Shown here in pieces: positions 33,138-41,955 of a stretch of DNA of 64,000 nt. The DNA comes from Pandoraea sp. PE-S2T-3 (GTDB lineage Bacteria; Pseudomonadota; Gammaproteobacteria; Burkholderiales; Burkholderiaceae), in contig NZ_NGUQ01000037.1 in the NCBI RefSeq assembly GCF_002179965.1, positions 930,001-994,000 on the forward strand. The letters run 5' to 3'. The first letter of the stretch is position 1. Every line of letters starts with the position of its first letter. The notes under the pieces were generated by a model that worked only from the letters and a program-made list of their open reading frames with translations, was not told the origin of the DNA and ran no database searches. The position numbers were made by a program, and so were the translations under genes.

Positions 33138-35249
33138 ATGTCGAGTTCGTACAGTGGTTGGCTCGTTGCGTTATCGCTCGCGGTTGCCGTACTGGCGTCG
33201 TTCACAGCGCTCGATCTCTCGGGGCGCATCTATCTCCTGACCCACCGTGGCATGCGCCACGCGTGGCTGGCTGTCGGTGCGACCGCCATGGGCATCGGCA
33301 TCTGGTCAATGCATTTCATTGGCATGCTGGCGCTCTCGCTGTCGCCCTCGTGGTCGCCGCTGACGTCGCACGCGTCGATCCCGCTGGGGTACGACCCCTT
33401 CATCACGGCCGGATCGCTCGGCATCGCCATTCTCATCTCGTGGGCCGCGCTCTGGCTGGTTGCCAGCGAGCGCTTTACTGCGTGGCGGCTGGCCGGCGCG
33501 GGCACCACGCTCGGTGTCGGCATCGCCGCCATGCACTACGCCGGCATGGCCGCGATGCGCATGGAGCCGGGCATCGACTACGATCCAGTGCTCTTCTGCG
33601 CCTCGATCCTCATCGCCATTGCCGCCGCGACGGCCGCCCTGTGGATCGCTCAGACGCTGCGCGACGGCAGCCTGCGCTACGTGATGGCCAAGCGCGTCGG
33701 CGCGGCGGTGGTCATGGGGCTGGCCATCACCGCCATGCATTACACCGGCATGGCCGCGGCCAACTTCGCCCCGGGCGCAGTGTGCGGCGCGGCCTCGTCG
33801 GTCAGCTCGCCATGGCTCGTCACGACCGTGAGCCTGTTCACGTTCCTGATTCTGGCCACCACCCTGCTCGTCTCCCGCCTTGACGCCCGCACCAGCTTCC
33901 TCGCCAATTCGGTGCTGCAACTGAACACACAGATCGCCCGCATGGCGACATACGACGCGCTGACCGACCTGCCCAACCGCCGCGCGCTGCACGACGCGGC
34001 CGCGCGCATGCTGATCAACTCGCGCCGCGACCAACGCCGCTTCGCCGTGTTGTTCATGGATCTGGACGGATTCAAGACTATCAACGATTCACTCGGCCAT
34101 AACGTAGGCGACGACGTGCTGCGCGCGTTTGCCAAGCGCCTGCGCAAGAACGTGAACGGCGACGACGTGGTGGCCCGGCTCGGCGGCGACGAATTCGTGG
34201 TGCTGTTGGGTTCGCTGTCGTCCTCGGACGTCGCGGGGCGCGTGGCCCAACGCCTGCTCGACGACATGCGCGACGGACTGCGCGTGGGCAACCAGTCGCT
34301 GCACGTCATGCCGAGTATCGGGGTCGCGGTCTATCCCGACGACGGCGAGAGCATCGACGTCCTGCTCAAGCATGCGGATACGGCCATGTATGAAGCCAAG
34401 CGCGCCGGGCGCGGCATCTTCCGTTATTTCGAGCCGCGCATGAACGCTGCGGCCCAGCGCACGTGGGAGATCCAGCAGGCGCTGCATGACGCGGAAAGCG
34501 AACAGTATTTCTCGCTGCACTTCCAGCCGAAGTATCGCGGCGACACCGAAGCGCTGGCCGGCGCGGAAGCCCTGCTGCGCCTGACACACCCGCAGTTCGG
34601 TGAATTGCAGCCGGTGGATTTCATCCCGGTGGCCGAGCGTACCGGGCAGATCGTGCAGATTGGTTACTGGGTAGTGCGCGCGACCTGCGAGCACATTCGG
34701 GGCTGGGACGCCGCCGGCCTGCCGCGCGTGAAGGTCGCCATCAACCTGTCGCCGCGCCAGTTGGCGCAGTCGCAGCTCGTCGAGAATATTGTGGCGATCG
34801 TGGAAGGTGCCGGCATCGAGTGCGACCGGCTGATGTTCGAGATTACCGAAACGGTGGCGATGTTCGATGCGCAGCACACCATCGACGTGATCCGGTCGTT
34901 TCAGGATCGCGGCTTCGAAGTCGCCATCGATGACTTCGGCACCGGCTATTCGAGCCTCGCCTATCTGCAACGCTTCCGGGTGAAGCAGTTGAAGATGGAT
35001 CGCTTCTTCACCAATGGACTGGATACGCACGGGCGCGAAGGCAGCGCCGTCGTGTCGGCCATCATCGCGCTGGCCCACTCGCTGGACATGGATGTGGTGG
35101 CCGAAGGCGTGGAAACCGACTCGCAGCGTGCCGCGCTCAAGACCCTGGCTTGCGACGAAATGCAGGGCTTCCTGCTGGGCAAACCGTTGACCAGTGACGC
35201 GTTCGCCCGCTTGCTCGCTTCACCGCCCAGCGCCCCGGCAATGGCCTGA
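33138..35249 (+). CDS. MHYT-GGDEF-EAL c-di-GMP signalling protein
   Basis: A 703-residue inner-membrane protein. The seven-helix MHYT sensor (1-255) shows the repeated motif near helix ends: SMHFIGMLAL, AMHYAGMAAM, AMHYTGMAAA. MHYT is thought to bind copper and sense a diatomic gas such as O2, CO or NO. The GGDEF domain (about 265-430) has RLGGDEFVVLL; the Arg of a classical RxxD I-site is replaced (NGDD). The EAL domain (440-695) keeps EALLR, INLSPRQL, FEITETVAM, IDDFGTGYSSLAYL, the Lys in LKMDR and AEGVET, so phosphodiesterase activity is likely. It is monocistronic, convergent with the HxlR gene 32 bases on. Confidence 0.95.
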   Translation: MSSSYSGWLVALSLAVAVLASFTALDLSGRIYLLTHRGMRHAWLAVGATAMGIGIWSMHFIGMLALSLSPSWSPLTSHASIPLGYDPFITAGSLGIAILISWAALWLVASERFTAWRLAGAGTTLGVGIAAMHYAGMAAMRMEPGIDYDPVLFCASILIAIAAATAALWIAQTLRDGSLRYVMAKRVGAAVVMGLAITAMHYTGMAAANFAPGAVCGAASSVSSPWLVTTVSLFTFLILATTLLVSRLDARTSFLANSVLQLNTQIARMATYDALTDLPNRRALHDAAARMLINSRRDQRRFAVLFMDLDGFKTINDSLGHNVGDDVLRAFAKRLRKNVNGDDVVARLGGDEFVVLLGSLSSSDVAGRVAQRLLDDMRDGLRVGNQSLHVMPSIGVAVYPDDGESIDVLLKHADTAMYEAKRAGRGIFRYFEPRMNAAAQRTWEIQQALHDAESEQYFSLHFQPKYRGDTEALAGAEALLRLTHPQFGELQPVDFIPVAERTGQIVQIGYWVVRATCEHIRGWDAAGLPRVKVAINLSPRQLAQSQLVENIVAIVEGAGIECDRLMFEITETVAMFDAQHTIDVIRSFQDRGFEVAIDDFGTGYSSLAYLQRFRVKQLKMDRFFTNGLDTHGREGSAVVSAIIALAHSLDMDVVAEGVETDSQRAALKTLACDEMQGFLLGKPLTSDAFARLLASPPSAPAMA

Positions 35250-35281
35250 ACGTCAGGCTGAACGCCGGATCGAGCGGCAGA

Positions 35282-35839
35282 TTACTGCGACGCGGTATCC
35301 ACCTCGTCGGCCGCTTCACGCGTCGCGACTTCCGGTAACGGCTGGCCTGTGGCGAATGCCGCCGCTCGCGCAAGCCGTGCCCGCATCCCTTCATTCGCCA
35401 CCGGCCCGGCGGCCGGGATATGGCGCTTCGGATCGAGCCGCACACCCGTCTTGGCATCGACCACCACGGGCTCAACCACCTCGCCGGTCTCCTGATCGAT
35501 CAGTTGCGCAGCGATGCCTTCTGGCGCGAAATGCCGATTCCCCCATGCGAGCAACGCCCACAGGACCGGGCGGAAATCACGGCCCGCATCCGTCAGCACG
35601 TACTCGAAGCGTGGCGGCCGATCGCAATACTGACGGCGCTCCAGCAGCCCTTCTTCAACCAATGCATTAAGTCGGCGCGTCAGCATATTCGGCGCGATAT
35701 CGAGCCGGCGCTGGAAGTCGTCGAAGCGCGTCGTCCCGTAACCGGCCTCACGCAGAATCAGAATGCTCCACCATTCGCCGACGCGCTCCAGGCTGCGGGC
35801 GATGGGACATTGCATGTCGCGGAAAGTCTTTCGTTGCAT
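35282..35839 (-). CDS. HxlR-family transcriptional regulator
   Basis: A 185-residue protein. The HxlR winged helix covers residues about 5-110: CPIARSLERVGEWWSILILR, FDDFQRRLDIAPNMLTRRLN and LVEEGLLERRQYCDRPPRFE. An extra 70-residue C-terminal region (PVVVDAKTGVRLDPKRHIP) is longer than in minimal HxlR proteins. The Cys at positions 11 and near 67 (QYCDR) could sense thiol stress, as in YodB/HypR. It is encoded downstream of the EmrAB-type genes on the same strand, with a 244-base gap that includes its own promoter. A TGCAAGTGAG element there resembles one in the emrA promoter, so it probably regulates the pump. Confidence 0.92.
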   Translation of the reverse strand: MQRKTFRDMQCPIARSLERVGEWWSILILREAGYGTTRFDDFQRRLDIAPNMLTRRLNALVEEGLLERRQYCDRPPRFEYVLTDAGRDFRPVLWALLAWGNRHFAPEGIAAQLIDQETGEVVEPVVVDAKTGVRLDPKRHIPAAGPVANEGMRARLARAAAFATGQPLPEVATREAADEVDTASQ

Positions 35840-36083
35840 AAGGGGGTCCTCGCGAGTTCTTGACATCGGGCGCGCCCGGCCATGACTGACACGGGCCGAC
35901 GCTGCCTATTACCATGCAAGTGAGCATAAGCGCGTCGACGCCGGCGGGCAAGCCGGCCAGCGTCTCCATATGTCACTGCGACGAGAATCGACGCCAGCCG
36001 GATGATTCCCGTCAACGACAAATCAATCACTTATCGAACATTTGCGATGTCAATTGTTTAAAGTGAATTCCAATGCACCGCAC

Positions 36084-37811
36084 TCAATGCGCGTCCGCGC
36101 TAGGCGCTTTCGGGGGCGCTACCTTGCGCATCAGCGGCACCATCAACGTCACGGCGAAGAACATCAGACTCATGCCGCCGTAGATATCGCCGAACGTGAT
36201 CGTTTGTGCTTCTCGTAACGTCAGCAGCCAGAGTTGGCGAAGCGCCGCCGTCTGCGCATCGATCGCGTCGAGCCCGGAGGCACTCATACGCGACCCCACA
36301 CCTGCCAGCCACGCACCGACCGCCGGACTCCCCTCGCCCAGTTGCTCGGCGAGCCGGAAGAAGTGCAGGTTCGTGCGGTCGTTGAGCACCGTGGTACACA
36401 CGGCAATGCCGATGGCGCCGCCGAGATTTCGCATCAGATTGAACAGCCCCGAGGCGAGCCGCAGCCGCGCGGGCGGCAGGCTGCCCAACGTCAACGTGAC
36501 AATCGGCGCCACGGCGAACTGCTGCCCCGCCCCGCGCAATGCTTGCGGCAACATCAGTTGTGCCGCGCCCCAGTCATGCGTGATCGGCGCGAACTGCCAC
36601 ATCGACAACGCGAACGCCCCAATCCCGCCCATCATCAGAATGCGCAGGTCCACCCGGTTGGCGAGCATCGCGTACAGCGGAATCGACAGCAGTTGGAAGA
36701 CACCGGTGGAGAACACCGCCATGCCGATCTCGAAGGCCGAGAACCCACGCACGCGCCCAAGGAACACCGGCGTCAGATAGATCGTCGCGAAAATGCCGAT
36801 GCCGGTTGCAAACGAGAAGAAGCAGCCGAGTGCGAAGTTGCGCTCCTTCAGCGCCCGCAAATCCACCAGCGGTTGCGCGTACGTGAGACTTCTCCAGAGG
36901 AACGCTACCCCGCACAGCCCTGCCAGCCACGCCGTTGTACGAATGGTCGCGTCGCCAAACCAGTCCCAACGCGGCCCTTCTTCCAGCGTGTATTCAAGAC
37001 AGCCGAGGAACACCGCCATCAGGACCATGCCGAGATAATCGGCGCCTCGCAGCAGCGACCAGTTAGGACGGTCGATGCGCACTAGCAGCGGCACGGTAAT
37101 CGTCACGAAAATGCCCGGCACCAGATTGATGAAGAACAGCCAGTGCCACGAGTAGTTATCGGTAATCCAGCCGCCGATGGTCGGACCGAGGGTCGGCGCC
37201 AGTGACGACAACCCGCCGACCACCGCCGCCGCCAACACGCGTTGCGGACCGCTGAAGAACGCAAACGCCGTCGTGAACACCAGCGGAATCATCGAGCCGC
37301 CGAGAAACCCTTGCAGCGCGCGGAACGCGATCATGCTCTGGATATTCCACGCGGCACCGCAAAGCAGGCTCGCGATGGTGAAACCGGCCGCCGAGGCGGC
37401 AAAGATCCACCGCGTCGACATCACGCGCGACAGCCAGCCCGAGAGCGGAATCACGATGATTTCCGCGATCAGGTAGCTGGTCTGCACCCACGCGGTTTCA
37501 TCAGCCCCTGCCGACAGACCGCCGCCGATGTCCTTGAGCGACGCCGAGACGATCTGGATATCGAGCAACGCGATGAACATGCCCACGACCATCGTCATGA
37601 AGGCGATGACCTTGGCCTGCGTCGACATCGATTCGACGGAAAATCCTCCGCCTGTGCCCGGTGGCGTGCTGCCAGCGACGACAAGCGGCATGGGCCGGGA
37701 GTCGTTCGCGGGCTGTCCGGGCCTTGGGGAGTCGCCGGCACTACCATCCCCCGGTGGCGTCGGCTGCGGCAGCCCGGCCGGTAAGGCCGCGCCGGTATGC
37801 GCGGCGCTCAT
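36084..37811 (-). CDS. emrB: DHA2-family (EmrB/QacA-like) drug exporter
   Basis: A 575-residue, 14-helix MFS pump. The N-terminal 70 residues are Pro/Gly/Ser-rich and cytoplasmic. Motif D1 appears as FIALLDIQIVSASLKDIGGG, motif A as GWLSRVMSTRW, motif B as ALQGFLGGSMIPLVF, and motif C as LAPTLGPTIGGWITD. EmrB works with the EmrA adaptor to move hydrophobic toxins across both membranes. Its ATG overlaps the emrA stop (ATGA at 37808-37811), so both are translationally coupled. The outer-membrane factor lies divergently at 39125. Confidence 0.94.
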   Translation of the reverse strand: MSAAHTGAALPAGLPQPTPPGDGSAGDSPRPGQPANDSRPMPLVVAGSTPPGTGGGFSVESMSTQAKVIAFMTMVVGMFIALLDIQIVSASLKDIGGGLSAGADETAWVQTSYLIAEIIVIPLSGWLSRVMSTRWIFAASAAGFTIASLLCGAAWNIQSMIAFRALQGFLGGSMIPLVFTTAFAFFSGPQRVLAAAVVGGLSSLAPTLGPTIGGWITDNYSWHWLFFINLVPGIFVTITVPLLVRIDRPNWSLLRGADYLGMVLMAVFLGCLEYTLEEGPRWDWFGDATIRTTAWLAGLCGVAFLWRSLTYAQPLVDLRALKERNFALGCFFSFATGIGIFATIYLTPVFLGRVRGFSAFEIGMAVFSTGVFQLLSIPLYAMLANRVDLRILMMGGIGAFALSMWQFAPITHDWGAAQLMLPQALRGAGQQFAVAPIVTLTLGSLPPARLRLASGLFNLMRNLGGAIGIAVCTTVLNDRTNLHFFRLAEQLGEGSPAVGAWLAGVGSRMSASGLDAIDAQTAALRQLWLLTLREAQTITFGDIYGGMSLMFFAVTLMVPLMRKVAPPKAPSADAH

Positions 37812-38956
37812 CGTGCCGCCACCTTGGCAGCACCCGGCGCGGCGACAGCATCGTCACCCGCACGGGCATCGACTTCCGCCGTCACGGACAGCCCCGGGCG
37901 TAACGTGCCCAGACGGCCGTCAGCCTCATCGAGCAGCACGCGAACCGGCACACGCTGCACGATCTTCGTGAAGTTGCCCGTCGCATTTTCGGGTGGCAAC
38001 ACGCTGAACTGCGCCCCCGTCGCGGGTGCCAGACTCGCCACATGACCGTGGAACACTCGCCCCGGCAGCACGTCGGCTTCAATCTTCACGGGCATGCCCG
38101 GCCGCAAGCGCGCCAGTTGCCCCTCCTTGAAGTTGGCGTCGACCCAAAGGCCGTGTGCCGGCACGATGGCAAGCAACTGCGTGCCCGTCGATGCGTAGGC
38201 ACCCGGTCGTGCCCGCCGATTGCCGACCGTGCCGTCGACCGGCGCCCGCACGACGGTGTCTTCCAGATTGAGTTTCGCAATGTCACGCTCGGCCACGGCC
38301 TGCGCCAAAGCCGCTTGCGCCTGTTGCTTCTGGGTCGCGATCACGTCGATCTGGCGCTCTGCGGCGACCGCCCCCGCCTCGGCGCGGTCACGGTTGGCGG
38401 CGAGTTGCTTGTAATCGGCGTCCGCCTTCTGTGCGCTTTGCACCGAGACGGCCGCCTTGGCCACGAGGTCCTGATAGCGCACCTGATCGTCATGGGCGCG
38501 GCGCGCATCGGCCGCCACCGCGACCACGCTGGCGCGTGCCTGCGCGATCACGGCGGTTTGCAGTCGCGCGGTGGCATCGAGGTTGGCGAGCAACGCCTGC
38601 TGGGCCGCCACGGCACCTTCCGCCTTCGCGAGCGCGGCGCGGTAATCGCGGTCATCGAGTCGCACCAGCACATCGCCCGCATGCACGGGCTGGTTGTCCG
38701 TCACCAGCACCTGCGCGATGTAACCCGGGACTTTCGGGCCGAGCACGGTGACGTCGCCGCCGACGTAAGCGTCGTCAGTCGACTCGAAGAACCGCGCCGT
38801 CGTCCACCAATGCACCCCATAGCCCAGTGCGGCAATGGCCGCCACGGCCACCGCGCCTCGCAGCGCGAAGCGGCGCCGCGCGCCGCTGGACGGAGATACC
38901 GAAGATTGCTGATTGGCCGGTGTGGCTTGCGGGGCGGTTGTGCTCGGGGAAGTCAT
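37808..38956 (-). CDS. emrA: EmrA-like membrane fusion protein (HlyD family)
   Basis: A 382-residue adaptor. One transmembrane helix lies at about residues 26-46 (GAVAVAAIAALGYGVHWW). The biotinyl-lipoyl-like half-motifs (VPGYIAQVLVTDNQPVHAGD; DTVVRAPVDGTVGNR) flank a coiled-coil hairpin of about 110 residues. The C-terminal barrel includes LRPGMPVKIEADVLPGRVFH. Start 38956 has AAGGA upstream; an in-frame ATG at 38980 adds eight residues without a ribosome site. It forms the pump with EmrB and probably the divergent NodT-family channel. Confidence 0.93.
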   Translation of the reverse strand: MTSPSTTAPQATPANQQSSVSPSSGARRRFALRGAVAVAAIAALGYGVHWWTTARFFESTDDAYVGGDVTVLGPKVPGYIAQVLVTDNQPVHAGDVLVRLDDRDYRAALAKAEGAVAAQQALLANLDATARLQTAVIAQARASVVAVAADARRAHDDQVRYQDLVAKAAVSVQSAQKADADYKQLAANRDRAEAGAVAAERQIDVIATQKQQAQAALAQAVAERDIAKLNLEDTVVRAPVDGTVGNRRARPGAYASTGTQLLAIVPAHGLWVDANFKEGQLARLRPGMPVKIEADVLPGRVFHGHVASLAPATGAQFSVLPPENATGNFTKIVQRVPVRVLLDEADGRLGTLRPGLSVTAEVDARAGDDAVAAPGAAKVAAR

Positions 38957-39009
38957 GGAGGTCAATCCTTCTTCATTCAAGTGGCGTAAGCGGTCTTGGA
39001 GGCGTGAGA

Positions 39010-39090
39010 GATGTCAAAGCGACACCGGCAACGAGGGGTTGCTTTCACAATGAAAGTGAGTATAGAGTTGCAACTATCATCTTGCAAGTA
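39010..39090. promoter_or_regulatory. Operator-rich divergent promoter of emrAB and the NodT-family channel
   Basis: Three palindromes lie between the divergent starts: CTTTCA-CAA-TGAAAG just before 39057, AGTTGCAACT at 39066-39075, and CTTGCAAG at 39081-39088 within TTGCAAGTAA. The last resembles TGCAAGTGAG at 35915-35924 ahead of the HxlR gene. This is consistent with one HxlR protein controlling both, an inference. The tight packing suggests overlapping -10/-35 and operators. Confidence 0.55.
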
Positions 39091-39124
39091 ACTCGTAATT
39101 CAACGCACCCAATCCCTCGCCGCC

Positions 39125-40708
39125 ATGAACACCTTCTCGCCGACGCTCTCGAAAATGCCCCTCCCGATCCGGCCGCCCCGGCCGACATTGCCGACTTTGT
39201 TGAATTTCCGAACGGCATTGCTGGCGATATCCGTGAGCGCGCTGGCAGGCTGCGCCGTCGGTCCCGATTACGTTCGTCCCGCAGCGGATCTGCCCGCGCA
39301 TTTCGCCAACGGCGCCCTGTTGACCCAACGCGACGCCGATCGGAAGTCAGCGGACGGCACCGCCGGGGCCACGGTTGCGCCGGCACTCGACGAGTGGTGG
39401 GTGGGCTTTCACGACCCGGTGCTGACCGGCATCGTGCAGCAGGCGCTGGCGCAGAATCTCGACTTGCAGGCAGCGATGGCGCGCGTCGAACAGGCCCGCG
39501 CCCAAGCACTGCAAGCCGGTGCGCAGCAACTGCCGTCACTCTCGCTAGACGGCAGCGTGACGCGCGAGCATCAGTCGCTCGACGGGCCGCTCGGCACCGT
39601 GGCGCGCACGATTCCGGGCTACAACCGGAACATGACGATCTACGACATTGGCGTGGGTGCGAGTTGGGAGGTGGACCTGTTTGGCGGCCTGCAACGCTCG
39701 GCGCAAGCGGCCGGAGCGCTGGCGCAGGCGGCAGAAGCCCAGCGTGACGGTGTGCGGGTGAGCATCGTTGCCGAAGCCGCCGACGCCTACTTTCGCGTGC
39801 GTGCCGCGCAGCGGCGTCTGGCCATCGCGCAAGACCAGATCGAGACGGATGCCCGGCTCGTGGAGATCGTGCGCTTGCGCCTGAAAGACGGGTTGGCCAC
39901 CGCGCGTGAGATGGCGCAGTCGGAGGCCTTGCTGGCGCAGGCACGCACGACGTTGCCGCCGCTGCGCATCGAGCGCGAGACGCAACTCAACCGGCTGGAT
40001 GTCTTGATGGGGGCCGCGCCCGGTACGTACGCGCGACGGATGAGCGCCGCCACACAGGACGACGATCTGCATGCCCGACCGCTTGCCATTCCGGCGATTG
40101 GCGATGCGAGTGCGCCAGCCGACTTGCTGCGCCGCCGGCCCGATGTCATCGCGGCGGAGCGCCAACTGGCCGCGTCGAATGAGCGCATCGGCGCATCGCT
40201 CGCCGAGTACTACCCGAAGCTCTCACTGTCTGGTGTGCTCGGGTTCGATACGCTCGCTGGGGGACGCGTCCCCAGCGTGGCGACGTTCCAGCCGTTAGCC
40301 GCGCTTGGGCTGCGCTGGCGATTGTTCGACTTCGGCCGGATCGACGCCGAGGTGGCGCAGGCGCGTGGGGCGAACGCGCAGGCGCTCGCGCAATATCGGT
40401 TGTCGATGTTGCACGCCACGGAAGATGTGGAAAACGCCGTGGTCACGCTAGTCGAGCTGGAACAGCAACGCAAAGATCTGGCGAGTGCCGTCGAGGCACA
40501 GACGCGGGCACGCGACAGTGCTCAGGATGCCTATACCGGCGGCACGGTGAGTCTTTATGAGGTGCTGGACGCCGACCGCCAACTGCTGACGGTGCGCGAT
40601 GCCGACGCCCGCGTGCAAGCGGACAATGCGCGGGCAGCCGTGGCGACCTTCCGAGCGTTAGGCGGCGGATGGGACGCACCGTTGCCGACGGTGGCGCTGG
40701 TGAAGTGA
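39125..40708 (+). CDS. NodT-family outer-membrane efflux lipoprotein
   Basis: A 527-residue outer-membrane factor. The signal segment RTALLAISVSALAGC ends at a lipobox (LAGC), followed by AVGPDYVRPAADLP; the N-terminal 35 residues before it are longer than usual and Pro-rich, so a start nearer the signal is possible. Two OEP domains follow, with DLLRRRPDVIAAERQLAA between them and GGTVSLYEVLDADRQLL near the end. It is transcribed away from emrAB from a shared promoter region, and should supply the outer-membrane duct for that MFS pump. Confidence 0.92.
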   Translation: MNTFSPTLSKMPLPIRPPRPTLPTLLNFRTALLAISVSALAGCAVGPDYVRPAADLPAHFANGALLTQRDADRKSADGTAGATVAPALDEWWVGFHDPVLTGIVQQALAQNLDLQAAMARVEQARAQALQAGAQQLPSLSLDGSVTREHQSLDGPLGTVARTIPGYNRNMTIYDIGVGASWEVDLFGGLQRSAQAAGALAQAAEAQRDGVRVSIVAEAADAYFRVRAAQRRLAIAQDQIETDARLVEIVRLRLKDGLATAREMAQSEALLAQARTTLPPLRIERETQLNRLDVLMGAAPGTYARRMSAATQDDDLHARPLAIPAIGDASAPADLLRRRPDVIAAERQLAASNERIGASLAEYYPKLSLSGVLGFDTLAGGRVPSVATFQPLAALGLRWRLFDFGRIDAEVAQARGANAQALAQYRLSMLHATEDVENAVVTLVELEQQRKDLASAVEAQTRARDSAQDAYTGGTVSLYEVLDADRQLLTVRDADARVQADNARAAVATFRALGGGWDAPLPTVALVK

Positions 40709-40781
40709 GCTCTATGCGGCGCGGCGCGATGGACGTGATGCGCCCGCCGCGCACGTCCCCTTTGCTCTGCAAGACCAATGG

Positions 40782-41825
40782 CTATGCCGCCCTGCGCCCA
40801 CGTCGAAGCACTGACGTGGCAGGTGCGGCTGCATGACTCGCACGTCGTTTCCTCGCGACGGACGCCCCCGCAGACGATAGGCCTGTGCTCGTCGCCGGCA
40901 CAGCGGCCAACGTGGTCTGATACATCGCGACCAGCGATTCTTGCGCACTGACCTGCTCGCGTAACCGGGCAATCAACGAATCCTGCACCGCCTTGGACGA
41001 ACGCAGCTCGTGTTGCGCTTCGGTGAGCGTCGCAAGTTCGGTCTCGGTGTCCTGCAACTGCCGCTGATGCTGCTTGCGCTCTTGCTGGAGCGCCTTGATC
41101 GACTCGCGCGCAGTGTCCAGTTCCAGCAGCAGGCGACGCTCGTTAGCTTCGGCCCGCTCGTTGAGGCGCTGGCGCTCGACATCCCATTCCGCACGTTGTT
41201 CGGCATGAGCATCAAGCGTGGCCTGCGCCGCGACGCGCGCGTCCGCCACCGCCTGACGAGACGTGACAGCGTCAGCCTGCGCATCGATCAACAATGCTTC
41301 GGCGCGGCGGGCCTGCGCCTGCGCTTCATCGCGCGCTTGCCGCGCATCCGCCGCTGCCACCTCGGCAGAGGCGACACGCTCATGCAGCACGGCGCGCGCT
41401 TGCTCCAACGCTTCCCGGTCGGCGGCAAGCGCCGCCTCGCGAGCATCCAGCACCGCGCGGCGCGATGCCGCCTCTTCCGCTAACGCGTCACGCCCTTCCG
41501 TCAGCGCCAACGCCCACAGATCCATGGCCGCGCGCGCCACCGTCTCCGGCATTGCCACACCCTCGGGCAAACCGGCGATACCACCCCCGCCGGACGCCCA
41601 CTTCAACCGCGCGCCGAGCCCGGCAAACCACGCGTCGAGATACGGGCTGACCGTATTCGGCGAGCCCCGCCCCAATTGCTGCCGAATACGCTCGATGGTC
41701 GGCCGCTGCCCCGCCATCAGCAGCGTATCGGCGGCAGACCAGACGTCGAGCTCCGAGATGCCTCGCCCGGCCGAGCGCGGCGCGGGAGCCGGTACGGTGG
41801 CGTCTTGCGGTCTCGATGCATTCAT
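40782..41825 (-). CDS. KfrA-like DNA-binding coiled-coil protein
   Basis: A 347-residue protein. The start at 41825 has AAGGAG six bases upstream. The N-terminal KfrA_N helix-turn-helix region is clear (ISELDVWSAADTLLMAGQRP, TIERIRQQLGRGSPNTVSPY, LDAWFAGLG). Then about 220 residues of Ala/Glu/Arg-rich heptads form a very long coiled coil. The tail is basic. Plasmid KfrA proteins bind their own promoter and form filament-like assemblies that aid segregation; chromosomal copies are poorly studied. It is divergent from a tyrosine recombinase gene, and the AT-rich palindrome between them is a likely autoregulatory site. Confidence 0.9.
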   Translation of the reverse strand: MNASRPQDATVPAPAPRSAGRGISELDVWSAADTLLMAGQRPTIERIRQQLGRGSPNTVSPYLDAWFAGLGARLKWASGGGGIAGLPEGVAMPETVARAAMDLWALALTEGRDALAEEAASRRAVLDAREAALAADREALEQARAVLHERVASAEVAAADARQARDEAQAQARRAEALLIDAQADAVTSRQAVADARVAAQATLDAHAEQRAEWDVERQRLNERAEANERRLLLELDTARESIKALQQERKQHQRQLQDTETELATLTEAQHELRSSKAVQDSLIARLREQVSAQESLVAMYQTTLAAVPATSTGLSSAGASVARKRRASHAAAPATSVLRRGRRAA

Positions 41826-41955
41826 AAGGAGCTCCTTCATTGGTTTGGGGCGGTAAATCAACGCCATTGCCAAATAACCCACGATAAGGGAACATTATCG
41901 CTAGTTATTTCTTAAATACGTTATATTTATTACATATTACATATGAAATCATATG
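41826..41955. promoter_or_regulatory. AT-rich divergent promoter with CATATG inverted repeat over recombinase start
   Basis: The 70 bases from about 41885 are very AT-rich, with several TTAT/ATAA and TACAT/ATGTA-like motifs. CATATG-AAAT-CATATG (41940-41955) is a perfect repeat whose right copy contains the recombinase ATG (41953-41955). Repressor binding there would block both transcription start and translation start region. No Shine-Dalgarno is visible before that ATG, so translation may be leaderless. Confidence 0.6.
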
